Below, piece after piece: positions 37,671-46,339 of a stretch of DNA of 64,000 nt. Location: the NCBI GenBank assembly GCA_016720395.1, contig JADKKR010000009.1:124001-188000 (forward strand). Direction: 5' to 3'. Both the position numbers and the translations under genes were made by a program. The stretch comes from Geobacteraceae bacterium (GTDB taxonomy: Bacteria > Desulfobacterota > Desulfuromonadia > Geobacterales > Pseudopelobacteraceae). The notes beneath the pieces are model-generated. The model had not been told where the DNA came from. It was given only the letters and a program-made list of their open reading frames with translations, and made no database searches. Position 1 is the first letter of the stretch; the number at the start of each line of letters is the position of its first letter.

Positions 37671-38492
37671 ATGAATTCAGGGGTCCAGGCATCACTCCGA
37701 AATGGCCGTGAGGAGACACAAACCCTCCTGGACGGTCTGCACGACGGATACAGTGTCCATCTGGATGCGTTTGACGGTCCGATGGATCTGCTGCTGCACC
37801 TGATCCGCAAAAACGAGCTGGATATCTGCAATATCCCGATTGCCGTCATCACCCGCCAGTACCTGGACTATATCAAGCTCATGAAGAATCTTAACCTGGA
37901 GGTGGCCGGAGATTTCCTGGTCATGGCCGCCACCCTGCTGCAGATCAAGTCGCGCATGCTGCTGCCGCTGGATGAGCCGGAAGAGGGTGAAGAGGAGGAG
38001 GCTGATCCCCGGGCAGAACTCATCCGGCGCCTTATGGAGTATCAGCAATACAAGGAAGCCGGCCTGCTGATCGGTGCCCGGGCCCTGCTGGGTCGCGAGG
38101 TCTTTGTCCGGACCTGTGCTGAACCTTTTTTGACTGCGGCACGCAATGAAGAAGGCCCGCTGGAGGTAAGCCTGTTCGAGTTGGTGGATGCCTTTCGGGT
38201 CCTGCTGGATCGCATCCCTGCCGAGCATTTTCACGATGTGGCGGCTGCCGAGACCTTCAGCATTGCCGACTGTATCAACGAGGTCCTGTCGCTGCTCCAG
38301 GAGCGCGATTCGGTGCAGTTCGATGATCTGGTGCGCGATGACTTTACCCGCGAACGGGTGATTGTGACGTTTCTGGCCCTGTTGGAACTGTGCCGGCTTA
38401 AACTGATCCGCATTTTCCAGAACAGCCACGAGGGATCGATCTGGTTTGTCCCCGCCGTTATCCAGGATATTGAAGACCCGCCCCTCCCTTGA
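37671..38492 (+). CDS. scpA: Segregation and condensation protein A
   Basis: Kleisin subunit that bridges SMC heads in bacterial condensin. The N-terminal SMC-neck-binding region reads LDAFDGPMDLLLHLIRKNELD and is followed by QYLDYIKLMKNLNLEVAGDFL. A C-terminal winged-helix region ends near 260. The length of 273 residues is normal. It starts one base after the trpS stop, and its stop codon lies inside a GC-rich repeat hairpin shared with the scpB leader. Confidence 0.94.
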   Translation: MNSGVQASLRNGREETQTLLDGLHDGYSVHLDAFDGPMDLLLHLIRKNELDICNIPIAVITRQYLDYIKLMKNLNLEVAGDFLVMAATLLQIKSRMLLPLDEPEEGEEEEADPRAELIRRLMEYQQYKEAGLLIGARALLGREVFVRTCAEPFLTAARNEEGPLEVSLFELVDAFRVLLDRIPAEHFHDVAAAETFSIADCINEVLSLLQERDSVQFDDLVRDDFTRERVIVTFLALLELCRLKLIRIFQNSHEGSIWFVPAVIQDIEDPPLP

Positions 38493-38585
38493 CGGGAGGG
38501 GATTGAAGGGTGGGTGATGTTGCCGCCTGAGTCAATCCCGGCAGAGTACCCCACCCCCTGGCCCCCTCCCGCAAGGGGCGGGGGA
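38481..38585 (+). repeat. REP-like GC-rich hairpin element between scpA and scpB
   Basis: A perfect 8-bp hairpin CCCCTCCC/GGGAGGGG (38481-38501) contains the scpA stop codon. A second imperfect hairpin lies at about 38561-38585, and GGGTGGG (38508-38514) can pair with CCCCACCC (38548-38555), giving a three-stem fold. The CCCTCCC/GGGAGGG vocabulary resembles a second element at 40297-40400, so both probably belong to a dispersed palindromic repeat family. Confidence 0.6.
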
Positions 38586-38606
38586 ACTTTTAAGCAAGGA
38601 ATCAGC

Positions 38607-39209
38607 ATGTCGCTTCCCGCCATCATAGAATGCCTCATCTTTGCCGCAGACACGGCCGTCTCCCTGGACCGGCTCAGCGAGATGCTGCCCGAATTCGATC
38701 GCGATGATATCCGGACTGCCCTGTCAGGTCTGGTCGGCAGCCATGAAGCGCGCGACGGTGGTTTCCAGCTGGTGGAGGTGGCCGGCGGCTGGCAGTTCCG
38801 GACGCGTCCTGATTTTCAGCAGTATGTGGTGCGGCATGTCAAGACCAAGGCCTCCAGGTTCTCTCAATCCTCGCTGGAAACCCTGGCGATCGTAGCCTAC
38901 CGCCAGCCCCTGACTCGCGCCGAGGTTGAACACCTGCGGGGGGTCGACTGTGGCGGTGTTCTGAAATCCCTTCTCGAAAAGCGCCTGATAAGGATTCTGG
39001 GCAAAAAGGACATCCCCGGCCGGCCGCTGATCTACGGAACAACCAAGGAGTTTCTTGAGGTCTTCGGTCTCAAGGATCTGAAAAGCCTGCCGACCCTCAA
39101 GGAGATCCAGGCGCTTGATGACGTGCCGCAGTACGAACGGCAGGAGGAACTGCCGCTGGGGCAGGGTGAGGGCACAGCTGAAGAGGATACGCCGTCGCTT
39201 TTCGAGTAA
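38607..39209 (+). CDS. scpB: Segregation and condensation protein B
   Basis: Dimeric winged-helix partner of ScpA in the SMC condensin. ALETLAIVAYRQP-type wording is seen in SLETLAIVAYRQPLTRAEVE, with RGVDCGGVLKSLLEK and LGKKDIPGRPLIYGTTKEFL further on. The ATG at 38607 is chosen over an upstream in-frame ATG because it follows AAGGA and removes a proline-rich stretch encoded by the repeat element. This gives 200 residues, normal for the family. Confidence 0.94.
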   Translation: MSLPAIIECLIFAADTAVSLDRLSEMLPEFDRDDIRTALSGLVGSHEARDGGFQLVEVAGGWQFRTRPDFQQYVVRHVKTKASRFSQSSLETLAIVAYRQPLTRAEVEHLRGVDCGGVLKSLLEKRLIRILGKKDIPGRPLIYGTTKEFLEVFGLKDLKSLPTLKEIQALDDVPQYERQEELPLGQGEGTAEEDTPSLFE

Positions 39210-39458
39210 TAAGACGGGAAAATCATTCTCTCACTCGCTCACTCCGTTCGCTAAAGCTCACAGCCAAAAGTAGGCGCTTCTAAGCGAGGCACAGAGTAAG
39301 TCGAACCAAAACATCTTAGAGCTACTTGTAAATCATATTCCCTTCGAGAAAGAGGATGATTTGACTCTTACAACAAGTCTCTTTCGGTTATAGAATTTCT
39401 CCGTGTGCTCTGTGAGCTCTGTGAGAGACAGCCTTTATAAGATGCAGGAGGTGTCACT
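39210..39458. other. Intergenic region with short repeats before the Memo gene
   Basis: No gene is seen. It contains an inverted-repeat-rich stretch (GCGAACGGAGTGAGCGAG-type on the minus strand near 39232-39255) and a 9-bp tandem duplication GCTCTGTGA at 39407-39415 and 39416-39424. The ribosome-binding site for the next gene lies at its end. Confidence 0.55.
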
Positions 39459-40262
39459 ATGCAGCGTCAACCGGCAGTTGCAGGACAATTCTACGCTGGC
39501 AGCAGCAACAAGCTTCGCAGTGACCTGACAGTGCTTATTCCCCCGGATCACGTCACAAAAATAGTAACCGGCATTATCTCTCCCCACGCCGGTTATATCT
39601 ATTCCGGCGCCATAGCCGGCCAGGTCTACGCATCCATTGAGATTCCCGCCACCGTACTGATTCTGGGTCCCAACCATCATGGAGCTGGTGCCGCTGCTGC
39701 ACTCTACCCGGAAGGCGAATGGCTCACGCCGCTCGGAACGGTTCCCGTCAACTCCCGGCTGAACTCCCTTCTGCAGCAGCATGTACCACAGCTCCGGTCA
39801 GACACGGTTGCCCACGAATTCGAACATTCTCTGGAAGTGCAGGTACCGTTCATCCAGTATCTGCGACCGGATGTGACGATCAGTGCGATCTGCCTGGGGC
39901 ATGGCGAGTTTGCTGCAGTCCGGCAGATAGGAGAGGGGATAGCCGCTGCAATCCGGGAGTATGGTGCGGATGTGCTGATCGTGGCCAGTTCGGACATGAC
40001 GCACTACGAAACGGCCGAATCGGCCCGACGAAAGGACGAACTGGCGCTTGGGCGCGTGCTGGATTTCGATGCGCAGGGTTTGCTGCAGGTCTGCCGGAGT
40101 GAACACATCACCATGTGCGGAGCCGTGCCGGCAGCCGTCATGCTGGTGGCTGCCGGCGATCTGGGCGCCACCCGGGCCGAACTGGTGGCCTACGGCACCA
40201 GCGGCGATGTCACCGGTGACAACCGCCAGGTGGTTGGGTATGCAGCGGTGACGGTCTGGTAA
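39459..40262 (+). CDS. amrB: AmmeMemoRadiSam system protein B (Memo family)
   Basis: Member of the Memo/AmrB family, related to extradiol dioxygenases. It reads QRQPAVAGQFYAGSS at the start, IVTGIISPHAGYIYSGAIAG, LILGPNHHGAG, EHSLEVQVPFIQYL, LIVASSDMTHYET and a final TSGDVTGDNRQVVGYAA. The histidines expected for the metal site are present (PHAGY, PNHHG, EFEHS). The usual partners AmrA (AMMECR1) and the radical SAM protein AmrS are not in the window. The SD AGGAGGTG is strong. The biochemical role of the family is unsettled. Confidence 0.9.
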   Translation: MQRQPAVAGQFYAGSSNKLRSDLTVLIPPDHVTKIVTGIISPHAGYIYSGAIAGQVYASIEIPATVLILGPNHHGAGAAAALYPEGEWLTPLGTVPVNSRLNSLLQQHVPQLRSDTVAHEFEHSLEVQVPFIQYLRPDVTISAICLGHGEFAAVRQIGEGIAAAIREYGADVLIVASSDMTHYETAESARRKDELALGRVLDFDAQGLLQVCRSEHITMCGAVPAAVMLVAAGDLGATRAELVAYGTSGDVTGDNRQVVGYAAVTVW

Positions 40263-40296
40263 TTTGTCATGATTGCTACTGATCTGCCTCTATTCA

Positions 40297-40400
40297 CTTC
40301 TCCCTGAGGGAGAAGGTGGCCGAAGGCCGGATGAGGGGGCAGCAGTGCACATCTATCGACGTCTCCCCCTCACCCTAACCCTCTCCCTCAGGGAGAGGGG
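40297..40400. repeat. REP-like palindromic element (paired hairpins)
   Basis: Two hairpins, CTTCTCCC-TGA-GGGAGAAG (40297-40315) and CCCTCTCCC-TCA-GGGAGAGGG (40379-40399), flank an inverted pair GATGAGGGGG / CCCCCTCACC. The CCCTCACCCTAACCCTCTCC wording is that of a dispersed repeat common in proteobacterial genomes. It lies between the convergent Memo and pgi genes and probably also acts as their terminator. Confidence 0.75.
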
Positions 40401-40448
40401 ATTGATTTTGCCATCATTGCGGGAGATTGATTCTACTCAGATAGTTTG

Positions 40449-42035
40449 TTATTTCAAGCTGAACCTGATTTCTTCCACTTTTTCGTCTCCGGAACAAACG
40501 ATCCCCCGGTCAGCGTTGGCCGCCAGGTGCCGCAGGATGGCAAATACGGACTCTGCCTGGTCCGGCGTCCCCAGTTCCGTTGCGATCTCTCCTGCTGTCA
40601 TTCCCCGTTGATTCTTCTTCAATACGTCGATCACTGCCTTCTGTAATGAAATAACCACACCGGCGGCCTTTTTGCCGGCCTCGACCCCCGGCTGGTGGTA
40701 GGCGTTGATATTCACCAGGCCGGCATACAGGCCGACCGTACGCTCGAACAGGGCGATCAGCATGCCGATTGTAGCGGCATCCACGCTCTCCACGGTGATG
40801 GTCATGGATTCACGCCCCTTCTCGTACAGCGCCGTGCGGGTGCCCTGGAAGAAGCCGAACAGGAAATCCCCGCTGGTAATGCCGTCCTCCACCTGCATTG
40901 AAGTCCCCTGACGGTCCTGCAGTACCTCGATAAAGGTCACGAAGAAGTTGGCCACGCCCTCACGCAGCTGCTGCACATAGGCGTGCTGGTCGGTGGAGCC
41001 CTTGTTGCCGTACACGGTCAGCCCCTGGCAGACGACCGTGCCGTCCAGATCCAGCTCCTTGCCGATGGATTCCATGATCAGCTGCTGCAGGTAGCGCGAG
41101 AAGAGCAGCAGGCGGTCCTTGTAGGGCAGCACCACCAGGTCCTTCTCGCCCCGGCCGTTGGTCGCGTAATGCCACATCAGCGCCATCAGCGCAGCCGGGT
41201 TCTTCCTGGTCTCCGGCCGGCGGGTGATCTCGTCGCAGGCTCCGGCGCCATCCAGCAGCGCCAGGATATCGATCCCCTGCAGAGCGGCCGGCAGCAGTCC
41301 GACGGCCGAAGTCACGGAGGTTCGACCGCCGACCCAGTCCCACATGGGGAAGCGTTCGATCCAGCCTTCCGAAACGGCAACCTTGTCCAGTTCACTGTCG
41401 AGGCCGGTCACGGCCACGGCATAACGGGCAAACTCCAGTCCGGCTCTCTTGTAGGCGGCCTGCGCCTCCAGCATGCCGTTGCGGGTCTCCTTGGTGGAGC
41501 CGCTCTTGGAGATAACCACCACCAGGGTGCGGGCCAGGTCGCTGCCCAGTTCACCGAAGACCCGGTCCATGCCGTCCGGGTCGGTGTTGTCCAGGAAATA
41601 CGGTCTCATCGGGTCCTGCGGAGAGGAGAGGGCGTCGGCCACGAACTGCGGTCCCAGGGCCGATCCGCCGATGCCGATCACCAGGAAGTTGCGGAAACGC
41701 TCGCCCGCCGGTGTGGCCAGTTCTCCCGTATGCACCCGGTGGCTGAACTTTGATACCTGGGCAACGGTATCGTCGATCTCCTTGCGAAGATCAGGGGAGG
41801 GGGCCAGGGCGGAATTGCGCAGCCAGTAGTGGCCTACCATGCGCCCTTCGTCCGGGTTGGCGATAGTACCCTTCTCCAGTTCCGCCATGGCAGTAAAGGC
41901 CCGCTGCATGGCAGGTTCCATCCGTGTGAAGAAGTCGTCAGGGAAATTCATCCGGCTGATGTCCAGCGAAAGCCCGATTTCGGGACAGGTGCAGAGATAT
42001 GTGCCGTAGCGCTGCCAGAGTTCTGCTTTGGTCAT
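40449..42035 (-). CDS. pgi: Glucose-6-phosphate isomerase
   Basis: Interconverts glucose 6-phosphate and fructose 6-phosphate. Seen: VIGIGGSALGPQFVADAL, the sugar-phosphate loop VVISKSGSTKETRNGML, WVGGRTSVTSAVGLLPA and DQHAYVQQLREG. The length of 528 residues is normal. The ATG at 42035 follows AAGGAGGATACAACCC; an upstream in-frame ATG is less suitable. The C-terminus extends into a short helical tail. Confidence 0.96.
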   Translation of the reverse strand: MTKAELWQRYGTYLCTCPEIGLSLDISRMNFPDDFFTRMEPAMQRAFTAMAELEKGTIANPDEGRMVGHYWLRNSALAPSPDLRKEIDDTVAQVSKFSHRVHTGELATPAGERFRNFLVIGIGGSALGPQFVADALSSPQDPMRPYFLDNTDPDGMDRVFGELGSDLARTLVVVISKSGSTKETRNGMLEAQAAYKRAGLEFARYAVAVTGLDSELDKVAVSEGWIERFPMWDWVGGRTSVTSAVGLLPAALQGIDILALLDGAGACDEITRRPETRKNPAALMALMWHYATNGRGEKDLVVLPYKDRLLLFSRYLQQLIMESIGKELDLDGTVVCQGLTVYGNKGSTDQHAYVQQLREGVANFFVTFIEVLQDRQGTSMQVEDGITSGDFLFGFFQGTRTALYEKGRESMTITVESVDAATIGMLIALFERTVGLYAGLVNINAYHQPGVEAGKKAAGVVISLQKAVIDVLKKNQRGMTAGEIATELGTPDQAESVFAILRHLAANADRGIVCSGDEKVEEIRFSLK

Positions 42036-42222
42036 GGGTTGTATCCTCCTTGGGCAATACAATCAGATTTATCAAAATTTATCAGGGTGTAACGGCTTGG
42101 GAATTGACCGGCTTGACCGGTCCTATTTTCTGGTTGGGAATCGTACTTTCCCTTGATTGCTCTCAGAAAATACTCTGTCCTCTCTTTCCTTGTTTTTATG
42201 CCAGAATTATGATGTGGATCTA

Positions 42223-43086
42223 TCATTTACCTGATAATGCAAGGATGATCGAGAGGATTGCAGATATTACAAATACCCAAAGGACTCCTCTCCAAACCCA
42301 GTATGAAGGTAATCTCAAGGCCCAGTTGGTAGGTTTGAATTCCCGGTTAGCTGCAAACGATTTACATGCATTTTCATGTGTGTGCAGAATTTTTGCATGT
42401 TGAGCTTCCATGAACCTATGTTTTCCAAATAGATGAAGCGATGCAAGTGCGACAATACAGGCAAGAACGCTTGCGATGATACGATTGAGTACTGAAGTTT
42501 GAGCCGACAGGATTATAGTAAATAAAAAAGCCTGAGCGGTTAAGCTGATAACAGGAGTTTGCCATACGAGGTTGTTAAAATAATCACGGCGAGTGTTTAA
42601 TAATTGATACTGTGTATTGTCCATTTGAGCTGGGTGATTAAAATATTCAAGACTATTTGAATGGATATCAGCGGCATTATCTTCATTTGGAAACCAGTCG
42701 TATTCTGAATGTTGCTCATTATTAGGGAGTTGAAAACCTTTGCGAACGTATATTTCATATGCCAATACAATATAATGTGTAGAAATATCTTTAACTTTAA
42801 AATAGTTAGTGTCGTAAATGTGAGTAAAAACTCCGATAAATCTTGCCTCATTACGGGAGTAACGTTCTCCAATTTCTGAATATGAAATCCTTTCGAAAGC
42901 GATGTCCAATGTTTCGCCCTTATGAATACGACCACCAGGTACAAACCATTTGTCTTTAGCTGGTTCGTTAATGCGACGTCCTAAAAGTATTTTGTTACTG
43001 TTATCACGTAATACTAAATCAATGGCGACGAGAGGCGTATTGGTAACCACATTAAGGAATTGTTCTTCATCTAATCGTAGGGACAT
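42223..43086 (-). CDS. GDP-mannose hydrolase-like Nudix domain fused to a transmembrane tail
   Basis: Residues 1 to about 155 are a Nudix domain close to GDP-mannose mannosyl hydrolase. The box G52-RIHKG-E58-x7-R66-ISYSEIG73 has the same modified form as that enzyme, then FIGVFTHIYDTNYF and STHYIVLAYEI follow. About 175-222 there are two hydrophobic helices and near 263-286 a third, separated by a charged segment (KHRFMEAQHAKILHTHENA). The tail recalls 2TM SLATT-type domains of nucleotide-signalling conflict systems, but this is only a resemblance by eye. The SD AGGAGAG is good. The gene is more AT-rich than pgi and eno around it, which suggests transfer. Confidence 0.75.
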   Translation of the reverse strand: MSLRLDEEQFLNVVTNTPLVAIDLVLRDNSNKILLGRRINEPAKDKWFVPGGRIHKGETLDIAFERISYSEIGERYSRNEARFIGVFTHIYDTNYFKVKDISTHYIVLAYEIYVRKGFQLPNNEQHSEYDWFPNEDNAADIHSNSLEYFNHPAQMDNTQYQLLNTRRDYFNNLVWQTPVISLTAQAFLFTIILSAQTSVLNRIIASVLACIVALASLHLFGKHRFMEAQHAKILHTHENACKSFAANREFKPTNWALRLPSYWVWRGVLWVFVISAILSIILALSGK

Positions 43087-43572
43087 TATGAAACTCTCCT
43101 AAGTTGCATCCAGTTGATGAATTTGATTATAAAAAATCAACTGACGAGCGGTTGACCCTTCCATGTCAGTAAACATGCGGCCTCGGCGATACTTTTACTT
43201 TCAGTTTTCATGGTTTTTGCCGCACTTCCTTACTGGCACCACCAGCTTTTTTCTCCAGCATAGTCGCGTCACTCGGTTACTCTTCCTCCAGTCCCGCCAC
43301 CGACGCCACGAAACGCCACCACTTCTCGTTTTTTAGTCCACAATTTTTGCGCCGATGGCGCCACTCAGAAAAACTCCGGTAGTCGAACGCGGATTACTGT
43401 CCTCGGTTTGGTCCAACTCGGTTATATACGGTATCCCTATATAGATAACTTATTCCCTATATAAAGTGACTTGTTGCTTATATAGGTTACCAATGGTGGC
43501 AGCTTTTTTAATGTACTTTGGAACAGTACATTACTGCTGAGAACCGTTCAATTATCTCAGGCTTTATTACAA
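43087..43572. other. Long intergenic region between the Nudix gene and eno
   Basis: About 490 bp with no credible gene on either strand. Near the Nudix start a TATAAT on the minus strand (43126-43131) lies inside a TTGAT/ATCAA inverted repeat (43123-43140) and could be its -10 box. The middle part (43160-43400) is GC-richer with only short open stretches. The right part holds TATATA boxes (listed separately) and ends at the eno terminator. Confidence 0.6.
43418..43484. repeat. Tandem TATATA boxes with about 20-bp spacing
   Basis: Four related motifs, TCGGTTATATA (43418), ATCCCTATATA (43433), TTCCCTATATA (43453) and TTGCTTATATA (43474), the last three spaced 20 and 21 bp apart, so on the same face of the helix. 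This could be a cooperative operator or an iteron-like array. Confidence 0.55.
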
Positions 43573-43598
43573 AAAAGGCGGGGTTTCCCCCGCCTTTT
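43573..43598 (-). terminator. Rho-independent terminator of eno
   Basis: AAAAGGCGGGG pairs with CCCCGCCTTTT around a short loop. On the minus strand it ends in TTTTTT, 19 bp past the eno stop. Confidence 0.88.
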
Positions 43599-43616
43599 AA
43601 ATCAGCATGTTATGGA

Positions 43617-44912
43617 CTATTTCTTGATGTTGTAGAACACGTCATGTCCCTTGAAGACCGCCGTGCTGTCCAGCTCATCCTCGATGCGCAGCAGCTGGTT
43701 GTACTTGGCGACGCGGTCGGTGCGGCAGAGCGAACCGGTCTTGATCTGGCCGGCATTGACCGCCACGGCCAGATCGGCCAGGGTGGTGTCTTCGGTCTCG
43801 CCCGAACGGTGGGAAATGACCGTGGTGTAACCGGCGCACTTGGCCATCTCGATGGCCTCCAGGGTCTCGGTCAGGGTACCGATCTGGTTGAGCTTGATCA
43901 GGATCGAATTGGCGATTCCCTTCTGGATGCCTTCCTTGAGGATCTTCGGGTTGGTGACGAACAGGTCGTCGCCGACGATCTGGACCTTTTTGCCCAGGCG
44001 TTCGGTCAGCAGTTTCCAGCCGGCCCAGTCGTTCTCGGCCATGCCGTCCTCGATGGAGATGATCGGGTACTTCTTGACCAGCTTCTCGTAGAAATCGACC
44101 ATCTGCTCGGGGGTTTTGGTCTTCTGTTTCTCGTTCTCCAGGGTGTAGACCTTCTTCTTCTTGTCGTACAGCTCGGACGATGCAACATCCAGGGCCAGCA
44201 ATACATCCTTGCCCGGCTTGTAGCCGGCCTTGGTGATGGCTTCGACGATGACTTCCAGGGCCTCTTCGTTGGATTTCAGGTTGGGAGCGAAGCCGCCCTC
44301 GTCACCGACGGCTGTGTTGTAGCCTTTGGCCTTGAGGACACCCTTGAGGGCGTGGAAGATTTCGGCCCCCATGCGCAGCGCCTCTTTGAAGTTGGGCGCG
44401 CCGGCCGGCATGATCATGAATTCCTGGATATCGACGTTGTTGTCGGCGTGGGCGCCGCCGTTGATGATGTTCATCATCGGCAGGGGCAGCTCGCGTGCAT
44501 TTGCACCGCCTATGTATTTGTAGAGCGGCAGGCCGGCTTCTTCAGCCGCGGCCTTGGCCACGGCAAGCGATACGCCCAGGATGGCGTTGGCGCCCAGCTT
44601 GCTTTTGTATTCGGTGCCGTCCAGCTCGATCATCCGCATGTCGATGCCGACCTGGTCGTCGGCATCCATGCCGATAATCTCATCAGCAATCTCGTTGTTG
44701 ACGTTATCCACAGCCTTCAGAACGCCTTTGCCGAGATAGCGCTTCTTGTCTCCGTCACGCAGTTCCATGGCTTCACGCTCGCCGGTCGACGCGCCGGAGG
44801 GAACCGCAGCGCGGCCAAAAGCGCCGGACTCAAGATAGACCTCCACCTCCAGGGTGGGATTCCCGCGGGAATCAAGGATTTCTCTGGCATAGACATCTAC
44901 AATTTCGCTCAT
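43617..44912 (-). CDS. eno: Enolase
   Basis: Converts 2-phosphoglycerate to phosphoenolpyruvate. Motifs: REILDSRGNPTLEVEVYLE, PSGASTGEREAMELRDGD, the Mg-binding SIEDGMAENDWAGW, catalytic Lys in SILIKLNQIGTLTETLEAI and the signature SHRSGETEDTTLADLAV. The ATG at 44912 gives the standard N-terminus (431 residues) and follows AAGGGGGC; an upstream in-frame ATG lies 13 codons earlier. It is divergent from the efflux operon. Confidence 0.97.
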   Translation of the reverse strand: MSEIVDVYAREILDSRGNPTLEVEVYLESGAFGRAAVPSGASTGEREAMELRDGDKKRYLGKGVLKAVDNVNNEIADEIIGMDADDQVGIDMRMIELDGTEYKSKLGANAILGVSLAVAKAAAEEAGLPLYKYIGGANARELPLPMMNIINGGAHADNNVDIQEFMIMPAGAPNFKEALRMGAEIFHALKGVLKAKGYNTAVGDEGGFAPNLKSNEEALEVIVEAITKAGYKPGKDVLLALDVASSELYDKKKKVYTLENEKQKTKTPEQMVDFYEKLVKKYPIISIEDGMAENDWAGWKLLTERLGKKVQIVGDDLFVTNPKILKEGIQKGIANSILIKLNQIGTLTETLEAIEMAKCAGYTTVISHRSGETEDTTLADLAVAVNAGQIKTGSLCRTDRVAKYNQLLRIEDELDSTAVFKGHDVFYNIKK

Positions 44913-45107
44913 TACTGCCCCCTTGCATGGAATGAATGTGGTGGAGATCAAGTCTCCGTAAAGATAAGCATATTTTCTATAGCACAGAATTCAGAAAAAT
45001 ACAGCCGGCAGCATAAAAAAACTGGCAATCTGACAAGACTTCACATTGTTGTGTTAAAATGTTAGTACATACTACGAATTTCATGCTGTGTGAGCAACGG
45101 GAGCCGC

Positions 45108-46319
45108 ATGCCGCCAGAATCCCTTGACAGACTGACCATAGATAAATCACGCCAGGCATTGCCTGCAAAGATGAGCGGTCGACTGAAGCTGTATATCGCC
45201 GCTGCGGTTATACTCGCCGGAGTGGCTGTTGTTTATTTTGTACGTTCGAGGGTTGTTACCATCGAAACGGCCAGCGTCAATCAGATCTATCCTACCCAGT
45301 CTTTTACCCTGTTGAACGCCAGCGGCTATGTCGTTGCACAGCGCAAGGCCGCGGTTGCCTCCAAAACAACCGGCCGGCTCGAATGGCTGGGAGTAGAGGA
45401 GGGGAGTCTGGTCAAAACCGGACAGGTCATCGCCCGCCTGGAAAACAGGGACCTTCAGGCGCTGGTGCGCCAGTCGAAGGAGGGGGTCCAGGTAGCCAGA
45501 GGCTCCCGGGAACAGGTCATGGCTGAGCTGGTCGATGCCGAACTCTCCTTCAAACGCCAGAAAGAGCTGCTCAGACTGGGCATCGTCTCCCGATCAGAAT
45601 ATGATGCTGCCGAAGCGCGATTCAAGCGTGCCGCAGCTTCGGTCTCTGCTGCCGAAGCAGGTATCCGCAGCTCTGTCGCCTCCCTGGACGGCGCCTCGAT
45701 AAATCTTGATTACAGCCTGATCCGGGCACCGTTTGATGGAGTCGTGCTGACCAAGAACGCCGATGTCGGTGACATCATTACGCCCCTGGGTGCTGCTGCC
45801 AACGCAAAGGCGGCGGTGGTGACGATTGCTGATCTTGCCTCGCTGCAGGTCGAAGCGGATGTCTCCGAGTCCAACCTGTCCCTGGTACGAAAGGGGCAGC
45901 CCTGCGAGATCACCCTTGATGCATTGCCCGCACTGCGTTTCAGGGGGGCGATTCATATCATTGTGCCGACCGCCGACCGTTCAAAGGCCTCGGTCATGGT
46001 CAAGGTCCGTTTTATAGATACCGACAGCCGCATCCTGCCTGAGATGAGCGCCAAGGTTGCCTTCCTTGAACATGAGGCCGCGAAAGAGGATCGACAGCCC
46101 CGCATAGCGGTCAATCCGGCGGCAATCGTGAAGTCCGGAGGCCGCGACGGGGTCTTTCTGGTCAAGGGGGACCGGGTGGTGTTTGTGCCGGTCTCAATCG
46201 GGGTCAAGATTGGCGAGATGGTCGAGGTCAGCGGAGTCAAATCCGGCGATCGGGTCGCCCTGAAGCCGCTCGACCGGCTCAAGGATGGTGACAGGATCGA
46301 ACTGCCCGAAAAGAAATAA
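45108..46319 (+). CDS. Periplasmic adaptor (MacA/HlyD-like) of an ABC efflux system
   Basis: Membrane-fusion protein anchored by one N-terminal helix (LYIAAAVILAGVAVVYFV). It has a lipoyl-like hinge (TGRLEWLGVEEGSLVKTGQVIARLENRD), a central coiled-coil hairpin and a beta-barrel domain (VRKGQPCEITLDALP). The ATG at 45108 (403 residues) follows GGGAG; a GTG six codons upstream is also open. It forms an operon with the ATPase and FtsX-like permease, which together would push a substrate or lipid across the envelope. A weak promoter-like pair (CTGACA near 45030, TAAAAT at 45055) precedes it. Confidence 0.9.
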   Translation: MPPESLDRLTIDKSRQALPAKMSGRLKLYIAAAVILAGVAVVYFVRSRVVTIETASVNQIYPTQSFTLLNASGYVVAQRKAAVASKTTGRLEWLGVEEGSLVKTGQVIARLENRDLQALVRQSKEGVQVARGSREQVMAELVDAELSFKRQKELLRLGIVSRSEYDAAEARFKRAAASVSAAEAGIRSSVASLDGASINLDYSLIRAPFDGVVLTKNADVGDIITPLGAAANAKAAVVTIADLASLQVEADVSESNLSLVRKGQPCEITLDALPALRFRGAIHIIVPTADRSKASVMVKVRFIDTDSRILPEMSAKVAFLEHEAAKEDRQPRIAVNPAAIVKSGGRDGVFLVKGDRVVFVPVSIGVKIGEMVEVSGVKSGDRVALKPLDRLKDGDRIELPEKK

Positions 46320-46339
46320 CTGCTACAGCCTGAGGGGTC

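Noticed and set aside
43518..45065. 515-codon open frame on the plus strand opposite eno
   Set aside because: It mirrors the enolase codons, with valine/glycine-rich composition and no recognisable domain; enolase on the other strand is unmistakable.
45000..45107. Sigma-54 promoter (GG-N10-GC) for the efflux operon
   Set aside because: CTGGCAATCTGACAAG has the GG but lacks the GC at the required distance.
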